Shown here one piece after another: positions 7,760 to 16,466 of a DNA stretch of 64,000 nucleotides (position 1 is its first letter; every line of letters starts with the position of its first letter). The notes under the pieces were generated by a model that was not told the DNA's origin, searched no databases, and worked only from the letters and a program-made list of their open reading frames with translations. This stretch comes from JAFKKS01 sp050187875 (lineage in GTDB: Bacteria; Pseudomonadota; Alphaproteobacteria; Rhizobiales; Xanthobacteraceae). The stretch is taken from contig JBFWXB010000006.1 in NCBI GenBank assembly GCA_050187875.1, positions 1 through 64,000 of the forward strand. The letters run 5' to 3'. The translations under genes were made by a program, and so were the position numbers.

Positions 7760-8563
7760 GTGCGTCCGATCCCTCCAGAACTGCGTCCGGCGCGGCCGCC
7801 GGTCCCGTCGACGATCGAACATCCCGATCCGGCGACCATCGCTATCCTTCTCGATGTTGATGGGACGCTGATCGAGCTCGCGGCCACTCCGCAGGCGGTG
7901 CATGTGCCGCCAAGCCTCAAGCACACGCTGGCCGTGCTGCGCGACCTTCTCGGCGGGGCATTGGCCCTTGTCAGCGGCCGGCCGCTCGCCGACCTCGACA
8001 ACATCTTCGATCCGTTGCGGGTGGCGCTGGTCGGCGGCCATGGCGCCGAGATGCGCCTCAAGCCGCGCGGTGAAGTCGACCGCGCCGGCGTCGTCCCGAT
8101 GGATGACAGTTTGCGCAAGCGCCTGATCGCAATCGCCGCGAACACCGAAGGCGTTCTGGCCGAAGACAAGGGCTACTCGCTAGCCTTGCATTATCGCCTC
8201 GCGCCCCATGCGGAGGACTATATCCAGGACGAGATCCTGCGCGCCTGCGCCGCCTTTCCTGATGTCCCGATCGAAGTCCTGCCCGGCAAGTCATTGTTCG
8301 AGGTGAAACCGCCCGCCTTCAACAAGGGGATGGCGGTGCGCGAACTCATGCGTAAGGAGCCGTTCACCGGACGCCGGCCGATCTTCCTCGGCGACGACGT
8401 GACCGACGAGAGTGTTTTCGCCGTGCTGCCCGAATTCGACGGCATCGGCTATTCGGTCGGCCGCCGGTTTCCGAACACGCAAGGCATGTTCGCGACGCCG
8501 CGCGAGGTGCGTCACTGGCTCTACGGTTTCATCAAGCCACGCGGTCACGTCGAGGCGTCGTAG
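7760..8563 (+). CDS. otsB: Trehalose-6-phosphate phosphatase
   Basis: A 267-residue HAD-superfamily phosphatase. Motif I is LDVDGTLIEL (Asp32 nucleophile, Asp34 acid/base), SGRPL is motif II, and FLGDDVTDES is motif IV. The FNKGMAVREL segment is typical of OtsB. It removes phosphate from trehalose-6-phosphate to give trehalose, an osmolyte. The start is a GTG three bases after the stop of the secreted protein gene. The partner synthase OtsA is not in the window. A class 1 repeat element lies directly downstream. Confidence 0.95.
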   Translation: MRPIPPELRPARPPVPSTIEHPDPATIAILLDVDGTLIELAATPQAVHVPPSLKHTLAVLRDLLGGALALVSGRPLADLDNIFDPLRVALVGGHGAEMRLKPRGEVDRAGVVPMDDSLRKRLIAIAANTEGVLAEDKGYSLALHYRLAPHAEDYIQDEILRACAAFPDVPIEVLPGKSLFEVKPPAFNKGMAVRELMRKEPFTGRRPIFLGDDVTDESVFAVLPEFDGIGYSVGRRFPNTQGMFATPREVRHWLYGFIKPRGHVEAS

Positions 8564-8572
8564 GGCACCGAG

Positions 8573-8666
8573 TGTCGTCCCCGCGAAGGCGGGGACCCAG
8601 TACGCTCGGTGTCTCGAGCTAAATTGATGCCGGGAATACTGGATGCCCGCCTTCGCGGGCATGACA
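8573..8666. repeat. Class 1 palindromic repeat element, copy A
   Basis: Two hairpins make the unit: GTCCCCGCGAAGGCGGGGAC near the left end and GCCCGCCTTCGCGGGC near the right end, with TGTCGT and ATGACA as mirror-image borders. The same 94-base plan recurs at 25396, 27052 and 63338, and a variant at 20485. This copy lies between otsB and thrS, which converge, and may serve as a terminator for both. Confidence 0.9.
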
Positions 8667-8767
8667 GTCGTTGTTGAATCATTTTGCGAGCACGTGCGTC
8701 CAGTCGCCAGTGCGGACTCACAAATCCGAACCCGCGCGAACACGTTAGCGAGCGTTTCCGCCGCTCC

Positions 8768-10744
8768 TCATGCGGCCGCCTTGGCCCGCACGAGATCGGG
8801 CGGCAGCGCTTCCTCGACCAACGCCGACAGCGCCTGTTCGAGCGGCATCACGCTCTGGCTCTGACTGCCGAGGCGGCGGACGGAGACGGTGCGCTCCGCG
8901 GCTTCCTTCTTGCCGACGACGAGCATGGCCGGGACCTTCGCCAGCGAGTGCTCACGGACCTTGTAGTTGATCTTCTCGTTGCGCAGATCGGCCTCGACAC
9001 GCAGTCCACGTTTCTTCGCCGCTGCGATCACCTCGCGCGCGTAGTCATCCCCGTCCGATGTGATCGTCGCGACGACGGCCTGCACCGGCGCGAGCCAGAG
9101 CGGGAAGTGGCCTGCATGATGCTCAATGAGGATGCCGAGGAAGCGTTCCATCGAACCGCAGATCGCGCGATGCACCATGACCGGCATTTTCTTCTGCCCG
9201 TCGGCGTCGATATAGAAGGCCCCGAAACGCTCCGGCAGGTTGAAGTCCACCTGCGTCGTCCCGCACTGCCAGTCGCGGCCGATGGCGTCGCGGAGCACGT
9301 ACTCGAATTTCGGTCCGTAGAAGGCGCCTTCGCCGGGATTGATCTCCGTCTTGATGCCCTGGTTGTGCCCTTGCGACGCAATGCGCTCGAGCACCTCGCT
9401 CATGATCTTCTCGGCGTGATCCCAGGCCTCATCCGAGCCGACGCGCTTCTCCGGCCGGGTCGAGAGCTTCACGGTGAGCTCGCCGGTGAAGCCGAAGTCG
9501 GCATAGGTTGAGAGGATCAGATCGTTGATCTTGAGGCACTCCTCGGCGAGCTGTTCCTCGGTGCAGAAGATATGCGCGTCGTCCTGCGTGAAGCCGCGCA
9601 CGCGCATCAGCCCGTGCATCGCACCGGAGGGCTCGTAGCGATGCACGACGCCGAATTCGGCAAGCCGGATCGGCAGCTCGCGATAGCTCTTGAGCCCGTG
9701 CTTGAAGATCTGCACGTGGCCGGGGCAGTTCATCGGCTTGATCACAAAGTGGCGCTTGTCTTCCGCCTCGTCGCCCGCGGACTGCGCCGCAAACATATTT
9801 TCGCGGTACCAGTCCCAGTGCCCCGAAGTCTCCCAGAGCGACTTGTCGAGCATCTGCGGCGCGTTGACCTCGTCGTAATCCTCAGCGAGGCGGCGGCGCA
9901 TATAGGCGACGATGGACTGGAAGATCGACCAGCCCTTCGGATGCCAGAACACAACGCCGGGCCCTTCTTCCTGGAAGTGGAAGAGGTCCATCTCACGGCC
10001 GAGCCGGCGGTGGTCGCGCTTCTCGGCCTCCTCGAGGCGATGCAGATAGGCGTCGAGGTCCTCCTGCCTCGCCCAGGCGGTGCCGTAGATGCGGGTGAGC
10101 ATCGGATTGTTGGAGTCACCCCGCCAATAGGCGCCCGCGACTTTCATCAGCTTGAAGGCGTTGCCGACCCTCCCGGTCGACGTCATGTGCGGGCCGCGGC
10201 AGAGGTCGAACCAGTCGCCCTGCTTGTAGATCTTGATCGTCTGGTCTTCCGGGATCGCGTCGACCAGCTCGACCTTGAACGCCTCGCCCTTGTTGCGGAA
10301 CACGCGCTTCGCCTCGTCGCGCGACCAGGTCTCCTTGGTGAAGGGTTTGTCGCGCGCGACGATCTCGCGCATCTTCTTCTCGATCGCGGGAAAGTCTTCC
10401 GGCGTGAACGGCTCGTTGCGGAAGAAGTCGTAGTAGAACCCGTTCTCGATCACTGGGCCGATCGTCACCTGCGTGCCGGGCCAGAGACTTTGTACAGCTT
10501 CGGCAAGGACATGCGCGGCATCGTGACGGATAAGCTCGAGCGCGCGCGGATCGTCGCGCGTCAGGAACTCGATCTTGGCGTCCGCTGCGATGGGGTCGGT
10601 GAGGTCGGCGACCGTGCCGTCGAGCGCCATGGCGACCGTGCGCTTGGCGAGCGAAGGCGAAATGCCCTTCGCGATATCGAGGCCGGTGATTCCGTTGGGA
10701 AATTCCCGACGCGCCCCGTCGGGGAAGGTCAGAGCAACCATCAT
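8768..10744 (-). CDS. thrS: Threonyl-tRNA synthetase
   Basis: A 658-residue class II synthetase of the usual length. It has an N-terminal TGS domain (about residues 1-60, starting MMVALTFPDGARREFPNG). The editing domain follows, with HDAAHVLAEAV and the distal Cys in DLCRGPH. The catalytic core carries the zinc ligand Cys in MNCPGH and motif 2, RYEPSGAMHGLMRVRGFTQ. A C-terminal anticodon-binding domain completes it. It charges tRNA-Thr and edits seryl-tRNA-Thr. The first of two adjacent ATGs at 10744 is used; AGGAG lies just upstream. yidD is the next gene upstream on the same strand. Confidence 0.98.
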   Translation of the reverse strand: MMVALTFPDGARREFPNGITGLDIAKGISPSLAKRTVAMALDGTVADLTDPIAADAKIEFLTRDDPRALELIRHDAAHVLAEAVQSLWPGTQVTIGPVIENGFYYDFFRNEPFTPEDFPAIEKKMREIVARDKPFTKETWSRDEAKRVFRNKGEAFKVELVDAIPEDQTIKIYKQGDWFDLCRGPHMTSTGRVGNAFKLMKVAGAYWRGDSNNPMLTRIYGTAWARQEDLDAYLHRLEEAEKRDHRRLGREMDLFHFQEEGPGVVFWHPKGWSIFQSIVAYMRRRLAEDYDEVNAPQMLDKSLWETSGHWDWYRENMFAAQSAGDEAEDKRHFVIKPMNCPGHVQIFKHGLKSYRELPIRLAEFGVVHRYEPSGAMHGLMRVRGFTQDDAHIFCTEEQLAEECLKINDLILSTYADFGFTGELTVKLSTRPEKRVGSDEAWDHAEKIMSEVLERIASQGHNQGIKTEINPGEGAFYGPKFEYVLRDAIGRDWQCGTTQVDFNLPERFGAFYIDADGQKKMPVMVHRAICGSMERFLGILIEHHAGHFPLWLAPVQAVVATITSDGDDYAREVIAAAKKRGLRVEADLRNEKINYKVREHSLAKVPAMLVVGKKEAAERTVSVRRLGSQSQSVMPLEQALSALVEEALPPDLVRAKAAA

Positions 10745-10805
10745 TGTCTCCTGCTCACTCCTGCGAACAGATGCAGGTAAGCGATTGTCGGATGTAGGAT
10801 TTTGA

Positions 10806-11153
10806 CTACGGCGAAACCGTGGGCTTGTCCGATGCGGAAAGCGAGGCTCCCGTTTCCGCGTTCGTTCCGCGCCAGCGGCCGTAGCGCCAGGGCATATACC
10901 AGCGGGAGCGCGGGGGCAACGAAGCGGGGACGAAGTCGAGCCCCGACGTTCCAAAGGGATGGCAGCGGCAAAGCCGCGCGAGCGTCATCCAACCGCCGGC
11001 CCAGAGGCCAAAGCGCCGCAAGGCTTCATCGCCGTATTGCGAGCACGTCGGAAGATGCCGGCATTCGTAGCCGATGAGCGGCGAAAACGTGTGCCGATAG
11101 AGCCAGATGAGCCCGCGGCCGGTCTGGCGCGGCAGGTCACGCACGCTCAACAT
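10806..11153 (-). CDS. yidD: Membrane protein insertion efficiency factor YidD
   Basis: A 115-residue protein of the YidD family, recognised by CRHLPTCSQYGDEALRRFG and LARLCRCHPFG (three conserved Cys regions). It is a small membrane-associated helper of YidC-dependent protein insertion. The C-terminal 30 residues after FVPAS are not part of the conserved core. It lies 61 bases upstream of thrS on the same strand. In related genomes the IscU-like gene usually sits directly before it; here a plus-strand secreted-protein gene separates them. Confidence 0.93.
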   Translation of the reverse strand: MLSVRDLPRQTGRGLIWLYRHTFSPLIGYECRHLPTCSQYGDEALRRFGLWAGGWMTLARLCRCHPFGTSGLDFVPASLPPRSRWYMPWRYGRWRGTNAETGASLSASDKPTVSP

Positions 11154-11379
11154 GCGGGCCCCGAACGATGGCCGCCGGCGGCGTTCATTGTCGGCTCACG
11201 ACACTTTGTGCACTGCGCAGTACCGAGGTGTGGAGTCTGTACCATCATCTGTGTCGTTCTTGGCACAGAGAGCGATAACTCGCATTGCGGCCTCCGAGTT
11301 CCCTCGATATTGCTTTTTTGTTGACGATGAATCGCGCAGAGTTTTTCGCACGGGAATGAAGGGGCTGGAGAAGCAGGCG

Positions 11380-12594
11380 ATGTATTGCCGCGCGTTCGCG
11401 GTCTTGGTGCTCTTGGGACTGTCGAGCACGGCGCTGGCGGAGACACCGCCGGTCAATGACCCTCCTTCGATGCGCTTTGAGTGGGTTCGTGAAGGACCCG
11501 CCGCGGCCTGCCGCGACCATTGCCAGGAATGGATCGCTGCGACCGGTCCTATCACAGGTGACACGCCGAGTGACTTCGAATTCTTCGCCAAGGTGCGCGA
11601 CGTCCGTGGCGCCACGATGGTGCTCGATTCCGGCGGCGGCTCGGTCGTCGGCAGCCTGGAGCTTGGCCGCAAGATCCGCGAATTCGGCCTCAAGACGACC
11701 GTCGGCCGGACCCGGATGCTGACAAGCCCGGCCGGCGCCGAAGCGCGCGGCAAGCGCATGCCGGGTGCCGAATGTGCGTCCATGTGCGTCTTCGTGCTCC
11801 TTGGCGGCGTGCAGCGCAATGTGCCGCCCGACGCGCGCATTCTCGTCCACCAGATCTGGCCCGGCAGCAAGCGCTACGACGCCAATGCCGATTCCTATAC
11901 GGCCGAAGAGATCGTGCGCATCCAGCGCGATGTCGGGCGCATCGCCCGCTACACTGTCGACATGGGCGCCGATATCGAGCTCTTCGAGCTCGCGATGCGC
12001 ATCCCGCCCTGGGAGAAACTGCGCGCGCTGAGCCAGGCGGACCTGCGCCGTTTGCGCCTGCAGAGCGACGAGGTGCTTGCCGAAGCGCCGACGTCGGGCA
12101 CGGTTTCGGCGCCGTTGCGCGAAACGCAGACGCCTCGTCCGCGGGTTGTGGAACGCGGCTGGCAGCTCCAGGAGGACGGGCGTGGGCTTGTTCGGCGCCA
12201 TCCGCTCACCCATGAAGGCGATCCGATCGGCCAGTTCGAAATCTCGCTTAGCTGCGCGGCGGGGCAGGGCTACAAACTTGCTTATCTCGAAGACCGCGTG
12301 TTGAGCGACGCGACCGGCCCCGCAGCGCGCATCAAGGACGTGACGTTCTGGTTCAACGGCCGCAAGACGGTGCTCAAGGTCGAAGCGTCGGCGCCGGATA
12401 CGGGCGCGCATGAGATGCACTCGCGCGCGACGGCGTTCGTGCCATCGGCCGTCATCGAACGGCTCAAAAGCGATCCGACCAGCACGATCACGATCGGCAC
12501 CAAGACGACCGCCAATCTGCGCACCAATATCCGCATCGGCGGGACGGGTTTTGCCCAGGCCTATCCGCGGCTCGCGAGCGGCTGCCCGAAATAA
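11380..12594 (+). CDS. Secreted ClpP-like protein (COG3904-type)
   Basis: A 404-residue exported protein. Residues 1-20 form a signal peptide (LVLLGLSSTALA-E). The middle resembles the ClpP/crotonase fold: LDSGGGSVVGSLELG gives the first glycine-rich turn, then Ser134 in CASMCVFVLLGG and His157 in RILVHQ line up with the ClpP nucleophile and histidine. A matching third catalytic residue is not certain. The C-terminal half (from about residue 230) is a separate beta-rich domain of unknown function. The ATG at 11380 is chosen because GGAG lies nine bases upstream and the signal peptide then starts properly; ATG 11356 is also in frame. Confidence 0.82.
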   Translation: MYCRAFAVLVLLGLSSTALAETPPVNDPPSMRFEWVREGPAAACRDHCQEWIAATGPITGDTPSDFEFFAKVRDVRGATMVLDSGGGSVVGSLELGRKIREFGLKTTVGRTRMLTSPAGAEARGKRMPGAECASMCVFVLLGGVQRNVPPDARILVHQIWPGSKRYDANADSYTAEEIVRIQRDVGRIARYTVDMGADIELFELAMRIPPWEKLRALSQADLRRLRLQSDEVLAEAPTSGTVSAPLRETQTPRPRVVERGWQLQEDGRGLVRRHPLTHEGDPIGQFEISLSCAAGQGYKLAYLEDRVLSDATGPAARIKDVTFWFNGRKTVLKVEASAPDTGAHEMHSRATAFVPSAVIERLKSDPTSTITIGTKTTANLRTNIRIGGTGFAQAYPRLASGCPK

Positions 12595-12597
12595 CGG

Positions 12598-13050
12598 CTA
12601 CGACGCGGCGGCCGCCTCGCGCCGCTTCGCCTCGATTGTGTCGATCGCCGAAACCACCGCATCGAAGGTGAGCAGCGTGGAGGCGTGGCGGGCCTTGTAG
12701 TCGCGCACCGGTTCCAGCACGGCGATGTCGGCCCATTTTCCGTCCGGTGGCGCACCATTGCTCTTGAGCATGGCGCGCACACGCTCGCGCAGGCCGCGCA
12801 ACTCGTCTGCCTTCGCGCCAATCACGTGCCGCGCCATGATCGAGGACGAGGCCTGGCCCAGCGCACAGGCCTTCACCTCATGCGCGAAATCGGTCACCAC
12901 GTCGCCGTCCATGCGCAGGTCGACGGTCACGGTCGAACCGCACAATTTCGAATGCGCCGTCGCGCTCGCGTCCGGACGCTCCAGGCGGCCGATACGGGGG
13001 ATGTTGCCGGCGAAATCGAGAATACGGGCGTTGTAGACGTCGTTGAGCAT
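12598..13050 (-). CDS. IscU/NifU-N-like iron-sulfur scaffold protein
   Basis: A 150-residue protein of the IscU/NifU N-terminal family. Two cluster-ligand cysteines are present, Cys37 in KLCGST and Cys62 in KACALG. The third position, normally HCS, reads HAST with Ala123. The N-terminal half also has a Ser-rich patch after the second Cys, as in SufU/IscU relatives. It may carry or sense a cluster, or act as a scaffold with fewer ligands. It is encoded back to back with folE, as often in Rhizobiales. The ATG at 13050 is chosen because the longer frame upstream has no family similarity. Confidence 0.85.
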   Translation of the reverse strand: MLNDVYNARILDFAGNIPRIGRLERPDASATAHSKLCGSTVTVDLRMDGDVVTDFAHEVKACALGQASSSIMARHVIGAKADELRGLRERVRAMLKSNGAPPDGKWADIAVLEPVRDYKARHASTLLTFDAVVSAIDTIEAKRREAAAAS

Positions 13051-13288
13051 GGAAAGGGCAAAAGGACCGGCAGGCCGGTCAATTGAATGGCGCGGACAAG
13101 AGGATATATAGGATGCCGACCGCGCGGCGCGAAGGGGCCGTGCGGCCGTGGGCGCCGGAAGGCGCCCGCACAGTCCGGATTGAGGGCGTCTGCTCCTCCG
13201 ACCGCTGGGCCGCGGTTGGCCGCGGCCCACCGGTGACACATCCGGCACGCGGGGTGATTCCGCCGCGCCGGTCGAACGGGAGACCGCT

Positions 13289-13936
13289 ATGGACGCCTTC
13301 ACGGAACTGGCGAACCGCGCCGCTTTGCCTGAAAATCTTCGCGCGGCGCCCGCGCGCGGGCCACGCCCGACGCGCGACGAGGCGGAAGCGGCTGTGCGCA
13401 CGCTTCTCGCCTATCTCGGCGATGACCCGGAGCGCGAGGGGCTTCTCGACACTCCCAAGCGCGTCGTCCGCGCCTATGACGAATTGTTCCGGGGCTATCG
13501 GGAGTGCCCGGCGGAACTGCTCGACCGCACCTTCTCCGAAGTCGGCACCTATGACGACATGGTACTGGTGCGCGACATCGCGTTCACCTCGCATTGCGAA
13601 CACCACATGATGCCGTTCACCGGCCGGGCGCATATCGCCTATCGGCCGGTCGAGGGCGTGGTTGGCCTCTCGAAGCTCGCGCGGCTGGTCGAGCTCTTTG
13701 CGCGCCGCCTGCAGACGCAGGAGCATCTCACCGACCAGATCGCGACCGCGATCGATCTCTTCCTCAAGCCGCGCGGCGTCGCCGTGATGCTCGAGGCGGA
13801 GCACGCCTGCATGGCGATGCGCGGCATCCAGAAGGCCGGCGCGGTGACCATCACCACGAAGTTCACCGGCACGTTCAATAGCGATCCCGCCGATCAGGTC
13901 CGCTTCATGACGTTGGTGCGGGCTCTGAGCCGCTGA
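13289..13936 (+). CDS. folE: GTP cyclohydrolase I
   Basis: A 215-residue enzyme that converts GTP to 7,8-dihydroneopterin triphosphate, the first step of folate synthesis. Zinc ligands are visible as Cys103 and His106 in SHCEHH and Cys174 in HACMAMRG. DTPKRVVRAYDELFRGY and VGLSKLARLVELFARR are family signatures. The length fits the type IA enzyme. hisI follows after 38 bases on the same strand and the two probably form an operon. Confidence 0.97.
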   Translation: MDAFTELANRAALPENLRAAPARGPRPTRDEAEAAVRTLLAYLGDDPEREGLLDTPKRVVRAYDELFRGYRECPAELLDRTFSEVGTYDDMVLVRDIAFTSHCEHHMMPFTGRAHIAYRPVEGVVGLSKLARLVELFARRLQTQEHLTDQIATAIDLFLKPRGVAVMLEAEHACMAMRGIQKAGAVTITTKFTGTFNSDPADQVRFMTLVRALSR

Positions 13937-13974
13937 GCGCATGCGCCTCGCGGCAGCAGTCAGATGAGGGTGTC

Positions 13975-14397
13975 GTGAGCCAACAAGCGAGCATCGTTTT
14001 CCCACCGCCGGGCGAAAAGCAGGACCTCGAGGAGGGCGCAACGCTGACGCCGCGTTTCGACGCCAACGGCCTCGTCACCTGCGTGACGACGGACGCGAAC
14101 GGCGGCGATGTCCTCATGGTCGCCCACATGAACGCCGAAGCGCTCGCCAAGACCATCGCGACCGGCGACGCCTGGTACTACAGCCGCTCGCGTCAGGAGC
14201 TTTGGCGCAAAGGGGCGACGTCCGGCCAGGTGCAGCGCGTCGTCGAGATGCGCGTCGACTGCGATCAGGACGCGATCTGGCTCAAGGTCGAGCAGGCGGG
14301 CGGCGGCGCCTGCCACACCGGCCGGCGCTCTTGCTTCTATCGCGCGGTGCCGACAGGAACTGGCGCGGCGACGACGGGACTGTCCTTCGTCAAATAG
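13975..14397 (+). CDS. hisI: Phosphoribosyl-AMP cyclohydrolase
   Basis: A 140-residue enzyme of histidine synthesis that opens the purine ring of phosphoribosyl-AMP. Typical motifs are MVAHMNAEAL, WYYSRSRQELWRKGATSG, the metal-binding DCDQDA and the C-terminal CHTGRRSCFYR. There is no fused HisE domain. The start is a GTG at 13975 with GAGGG upstream. It follows folE; the two encode unrelated pathways but this neighbourhood is conserved in the order. Confidence 0.96.
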   Translation: MSQQASIVFPPPGEKQDLEEGATLTPRFDANGLVTCVTTDANGGDVLMVAHMNAEALAKTIATGDAWYYSRSRQELWRKGATSGQVQRVVEMRVDCDQDAIWLKVEQAGGGACHTGRRSCFYRAVPTGTGAATTGLSFVK

Positions 14398-14543
14398 GTC
14401 AAGCTCCGGCCGTGGCCTCGAGGCCACACCGGCGCGGCGCGTCGCCCTGACGCGGACGGCATTGCTGGCCGGGCTTGCGGCTTTCCCCTATACGGGTCTG
14501 AGGGGAAGCCGAGGGCCGGCCGCGGGCGTCGCGGAGGGGGCGC

Positions 14544-16346
14544 GTGCGCATGAACAACGCATCATCGGGCAAACGCTTTTGCCTCGTGCTTGTGAAGCCG
14601 TCGCATTACGACGACGACGGCTATGTCATCCAGTGGTTCCGTTCGGCCATCCCGTCGAACTCGCTCGCGGCTGTCTATGGCATCGCCAAGGACCTCGCCG
14701 AGCAGAGGATCCTCGGCGACGACGTCGCCATCGACATTCATCCTTATGACGAGACCAATACTCGCATCCGGCCGGAACGCCTGGCGCGGATGATCGAGCG
14801 CGCCGGCGCCGGCATGGTGATGCTGATCGGCGTACAGTCGAACCAGGTGCCGCGCTCGCTCGAGATCGCGCGGCAATTGCGTGCCCGTGGCATCCAGGTC
14901 GGCATCGGCGGCTTCCACATGTCTGGCGTGATTGCGATGATCGGCGGCGAGGACGCCGCGCTGAAGGAGGCGCAGGCGATGGGCGTCTCGATCTTCGCCG
15001 GCGAAGCCGAGGGCCGCCTCGACGTCGTTCTGCGCGACGCCTATGCTGGCGCGCTTAAACCCCTCTACAATTTCATGAACGATCTGCCGGGGATCGAGGG
15101 CACGCCGGTGCCGATCCTCTCCGCGGTACGGGTGAAGCGGACCGCCGGCGCGGTGACGAGCTTCGACGCCGGCCGCGGCTGCCCGTATCAATGCTCGTTC
15201 TGCACCATCATCAACGTGCAGGGGCGCAAGTCGCGCCGCCGCTCGCCGGCGGATGTCGAGCAGATCGTGCGCCAGAACCTTGCGCAAGGCCTCAACCGCT
15301 TCTTCATCACCGACGACAATTTCGCGCGCAACAAGGATTGGGAGGCGATCCTCGATCGGCTGATCGATCTGCGCGAGAAGGAAGGGCTGAAGTTCGGGAT
15401 CATCATTCAGGTCGACACGCTCTGTCACAAGCTGCCGAACTTCGTGTCGAAGTGTCAGCGCGCTGGTGTGCGCCGCGTCTTCATCGGGCTCGAGAACGTC
15501 AATCCCGCGAATTTGATGGCGGCGAAGAAGAAGCAGAACAAGATCACCGAATATCGCCAGATGCTGCTCGCCTGGAAGCAGGCGCGCATCATCACTTATG
15601 CCGGCTATATCCTCGGCTTTCCCGGCGACACGCTGGAATCGATCCTGCACGACGTCGAGGTTATCAAGCGGGAGTTGCCGGTCGATCTCCTCGAGTTCTT
15701 CTATCTCACGCCGCTACCGGGCTCCGAGGATCATCAGAAGCTCTTCCGCGCCGGCATCCCCGTCGACGCGGACCTCAACAAATACGACCTGTTCCACATC
15801 ACGGCGGACCACCCGCGCATGTCACGCGAGGAGTGGGAGCGCGCCTATCAGCTCGCCTGGGTCAATTATTATACCGACGAGCATATGGAGACGATCCTGC
15901 GCCGGGCGCTGGCGACGCACGCGAGCGGCGGCAACACGGCGTTCCTGCTCACCTGGTTCAAAGGGTGCATCCAGATCGAGAAGGTGCATCCGCTCGAGGC
16001 CGGATTCTTCCGACGAAAATATCGGCGCGACCGCCGCCCGACGTTTCCGCGGGAGTCGGTCTGGGCGTTCTATCCGCGATACATTGCCGAATCCGTTGTG
16101 AAGCAGATTCGCTGGGGCTCGCTCTATCTCGGCGTGCGCAAGATCTATAAGCGCATCAAGCGCGATCCCAAGAAGCTCGAGTACACGGACGTCGCGCTGA
16201 CGCCGCCCTCCGACAGCGATCTCGAGACGCTCGAAATGTTCAGCAGCAGTGCGGCGCACGCCTTTGTCGATCAGGAGCGCCGCCTCGTGAACGCCCGCAC
16301 GACCGGCGAGGCGGCTGGATCGAAGCCGATGATCGCAGCGGAGTAG
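14544..16346 (+). CDS. B12-binding-type radical SAM protein, paralogue 1
   Basis: A 600-residue protein with an N-terminal Rossmann-type cobalamin-binding-like domain (about residues 10-165, with GVQSNQ and GIGGFHMSG) and a radical SAM core. The [4Fe-4S] ligands are Cys213, Cys217 and Cys220 in GRGCPYQCSFC. The classical DxHxxG cobalamin-ligand motif is absent, as in many class B radical SAM methylases. A 250-residue C-terminal part has no recognised domain. The reaction is unknown. The start is the GTG at 14544, six bases after GGAGG; ATG 14550 is possible. A closely similar protein is encoded at 49437-51185. Confidence 0.88.
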   Translation: MRMNNASSGKRFCLVLVKPSHYDDDGYVIQWFRSAIPSNSLAAVYGIAKDLAEQRILGDDVAIDIHPYDETNTRIRPERLARMIERAGAGMVMLIGVQSNQVPRSLEIARQLRARGIQVGIGGFHMSGVIAMIGGEDAALKEAQAMGVSIFAGEAEGRLDVVLRDAYAGALKPLYNFMNDLPGIEGTPVPILSAVRVKRTAGAVTSFDAGRGCPYQCSFCTIINVQGRKSRRRSPADVEQIVRQNLAQGLNRFFITDDNFARNKDWEAILDRLIDLREKEGLKFGIIIQVDTLCHKLPNFVSKCQRAGVRRVFIGLENVNPANLMAAKKKQNKITEYRQMLLAWKQARIITYAGYILGFPGDTLESILHDVEVIKRELPVDLLEFFYLTPLPGSEDHQKLFRAGIPVDADLNKYDLFHITADHPRMSREEWERAYQLAWVNYYTDEHMETILRRALATHASGGNTAFLLTWFKGCIQIEKVHPLEAGFFRRKYRRDRRPTFPRESVWAFYPRYIAESVVKQIRWGSLYLGVRKIYKRIKRDPKKLEYTDVALTPPSDSDLETLEMFSSSAAHAFVDQERRLVNARTTGEAAGSKPMIAAE

Positions 16347-16373
16347 GGCGCGCGCGTGCGCCCTCGCATGTTG

Positions 16374-16458
16374 CGTCATTGCCGGGCTTGATCCGGTCCC
16401 ATCGTAAAAAAGAGTCTTGCGAGGAAGATGGATGCGCGGGTCAAGCCCGCGCATGACC
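16374..16458. repeat. Class 2 palindromic repeat element, copy A
   Basis: The element begins CGTCATTGCCGGGCTTGATC and ends GGTCAAGCCCGCGCATGACC, so the ends are imperfect mirror images around an AT-rich centre. A second copy lies at 60345-60440. This copy sits between two converging genes (radical SAM and CitE-like). Confidence 0.85.
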
Positions 16459-16466
16459 AAAGCAAA

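Noticed and set aside
11107..11379. Upstream extension of the ClpP-like protein to 11107
   Set aside because: The extra 91 residues precede a clear signal peptide and overlap the start of yidD on the other strand; they show no coding signal.
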